A stretch of 5,931 nucleotides of DNA, taken from assembly GCA_043746555.1 (NCBI GenBank), contig JAYTQU010000401.1, positions 1 through 5,931 of the forward strand, given 5' to 3'. The notes beneath the pieces are model-generated. The model did no database searches. It was not told the origin of the DNA and saw nothing but the letters and a program-made list of their open reading frames with translations. Positions 5,494-5,931 of the stretch are shown in pieces (the stretch's first letter is position 1; each line of letters opens with the position of its first letter). The position numbers were made by a program, and so were the translations under genes. Origin of the DNA: CAZQYC01 sp043746555 (GTDB lineage: Bacteria; Pseudomonadota; Gammaproteobacteria; Steroidobacterales; Steroidobacteraceae).

Positions 5494-5931
5494 CGAATCG
5501 TCTTGTTAAAGAACCATGATCGCGGCGGCCAACCAAGTAAATAGCCCACGTACCGTTAGGCACGACCGTGCCAGAGCGTTCGGAGTCGTCATATAAGATT
5601 CTTGCGCTGTCGGACCCGCGCGCGAAGGCGACATAGAGGTGTTCGTTTCGGTAAAATGGGTATCGGCGACCGAATTGCGCGACCACGCCATGAATCGACT
5701 TCTGCGGTATTGGCTGAAGCACAAGCATGCATCGATGCCTTTTAGCACTTGGGAAGGTTCAGCGTTATAAATCCGCGCGACAACAGGAGCGACGCCAGCG
5801 GTAAAACGAACACGGATCGATGCGTTATAGTAATCGCACCTACATCGACGAAAACCAACTATGCCGACCGCACTAAGAACGATTTGTCTATTGACGCTCT
5901 CCAATGTGTTCATGACCTTCGCGTGGTATGC
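5494..5931. other. 438-base region with no supportable gene
   Basis: No plus-strand reading frame of useful length exists here. Two overlapping minus-strand frames are open: one from ATG 5913 to TAA 5508-5506 (135 codons, ending in the hydrophobic run LFTWLAAAIMVL), the other from 5728 leftwards into the oxidoreductase remnant. I recognise no domain in either. Both are rich in Arg, Ser and Thr as chance frames often are, and the only ribosome-site-like bases before 5913 (GAAGG) sit just two bases from the ATG. The region may be decayed sequence from the same cluster or an unrecognised small gene; I cannot decide. No strong hairpin or repeat is obvious. Confidence 0.5.

Overview
This 5.9 kb window looks like chromosomal DNA from a proteobacterium, probably beta or gamma. 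The base composition is moderate (roughly mid-50s percent GC by eye), and TesB and CysS are of proteobacterial type: CysS keeps the zinc ligands and motifs at the same residue numbers as the E. coli enzyme. The lineage is inferred from protein character only. No RNA gene, CRISPR array, insertion sequence or phage gene was seen.

Layout. Left side: the first codons of an exported or membrane protein (68 to 1, minus, cut by the window edge) lie downstream of an intact acyl-CoA thioesterase II gene (tesB, 1017 to 127, minus). tesB is divergent from an intact cysteinyl-tRNA synthetase gene (cysS, 1154 to 2563, plus). Middle: converging on cysS is a four-gene minus-strand run read from right to left. 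It holds 4-carboxy-4-hydroxy-2-oxoadipate aldolase (galC/ligK type, 4867 to 4190), 4-oxalomesaconate tautomerase (galD/PrpF family, 4184 to 3090), a HicB-type antitoxin (about 3034 or 3093 to 2806) and a HicA-type toxin gene broken by a frameshift (2809 to 2578). Right side: a plus-strand remnant of a 6-phosphogluconate-dehydrogenase-like/DUF1932 oxidoreductase (5007 to 5493) is divergent from the aldolase. It has a frameshift, a large internal deletion and a truncated end. The last 438 bases hold no gene I can support.

How it works together. The aldolase and tautomerase act in the lower 4,5-cleavage route for gallate/protocatechuate, which ends in pyruvate and oxaloacetate. The hydratase that normally acts between them and the ring-cleavage dioxygenase are not in the window. 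The divergent control region (4868 to 5006) is dense. It has a perfect TATAAT for the aldolase overlapped by a GntR-like palindrome, a second perfect palindrome at the -35 position, and five 11-bp tandem repeats in front of the dead oxidoreductase gene.

Main message. Intact housekeeping and catabolic genes sit next to recently broken ones. In hicA, the hicB start region and the oxidoreductase, small indels can be pinpointed and the original reading restored by eye. I see no clear new system. The most useful observations are these lesions, which leave a probable orphan antitoxin, and the unusual divergent regulatory region.
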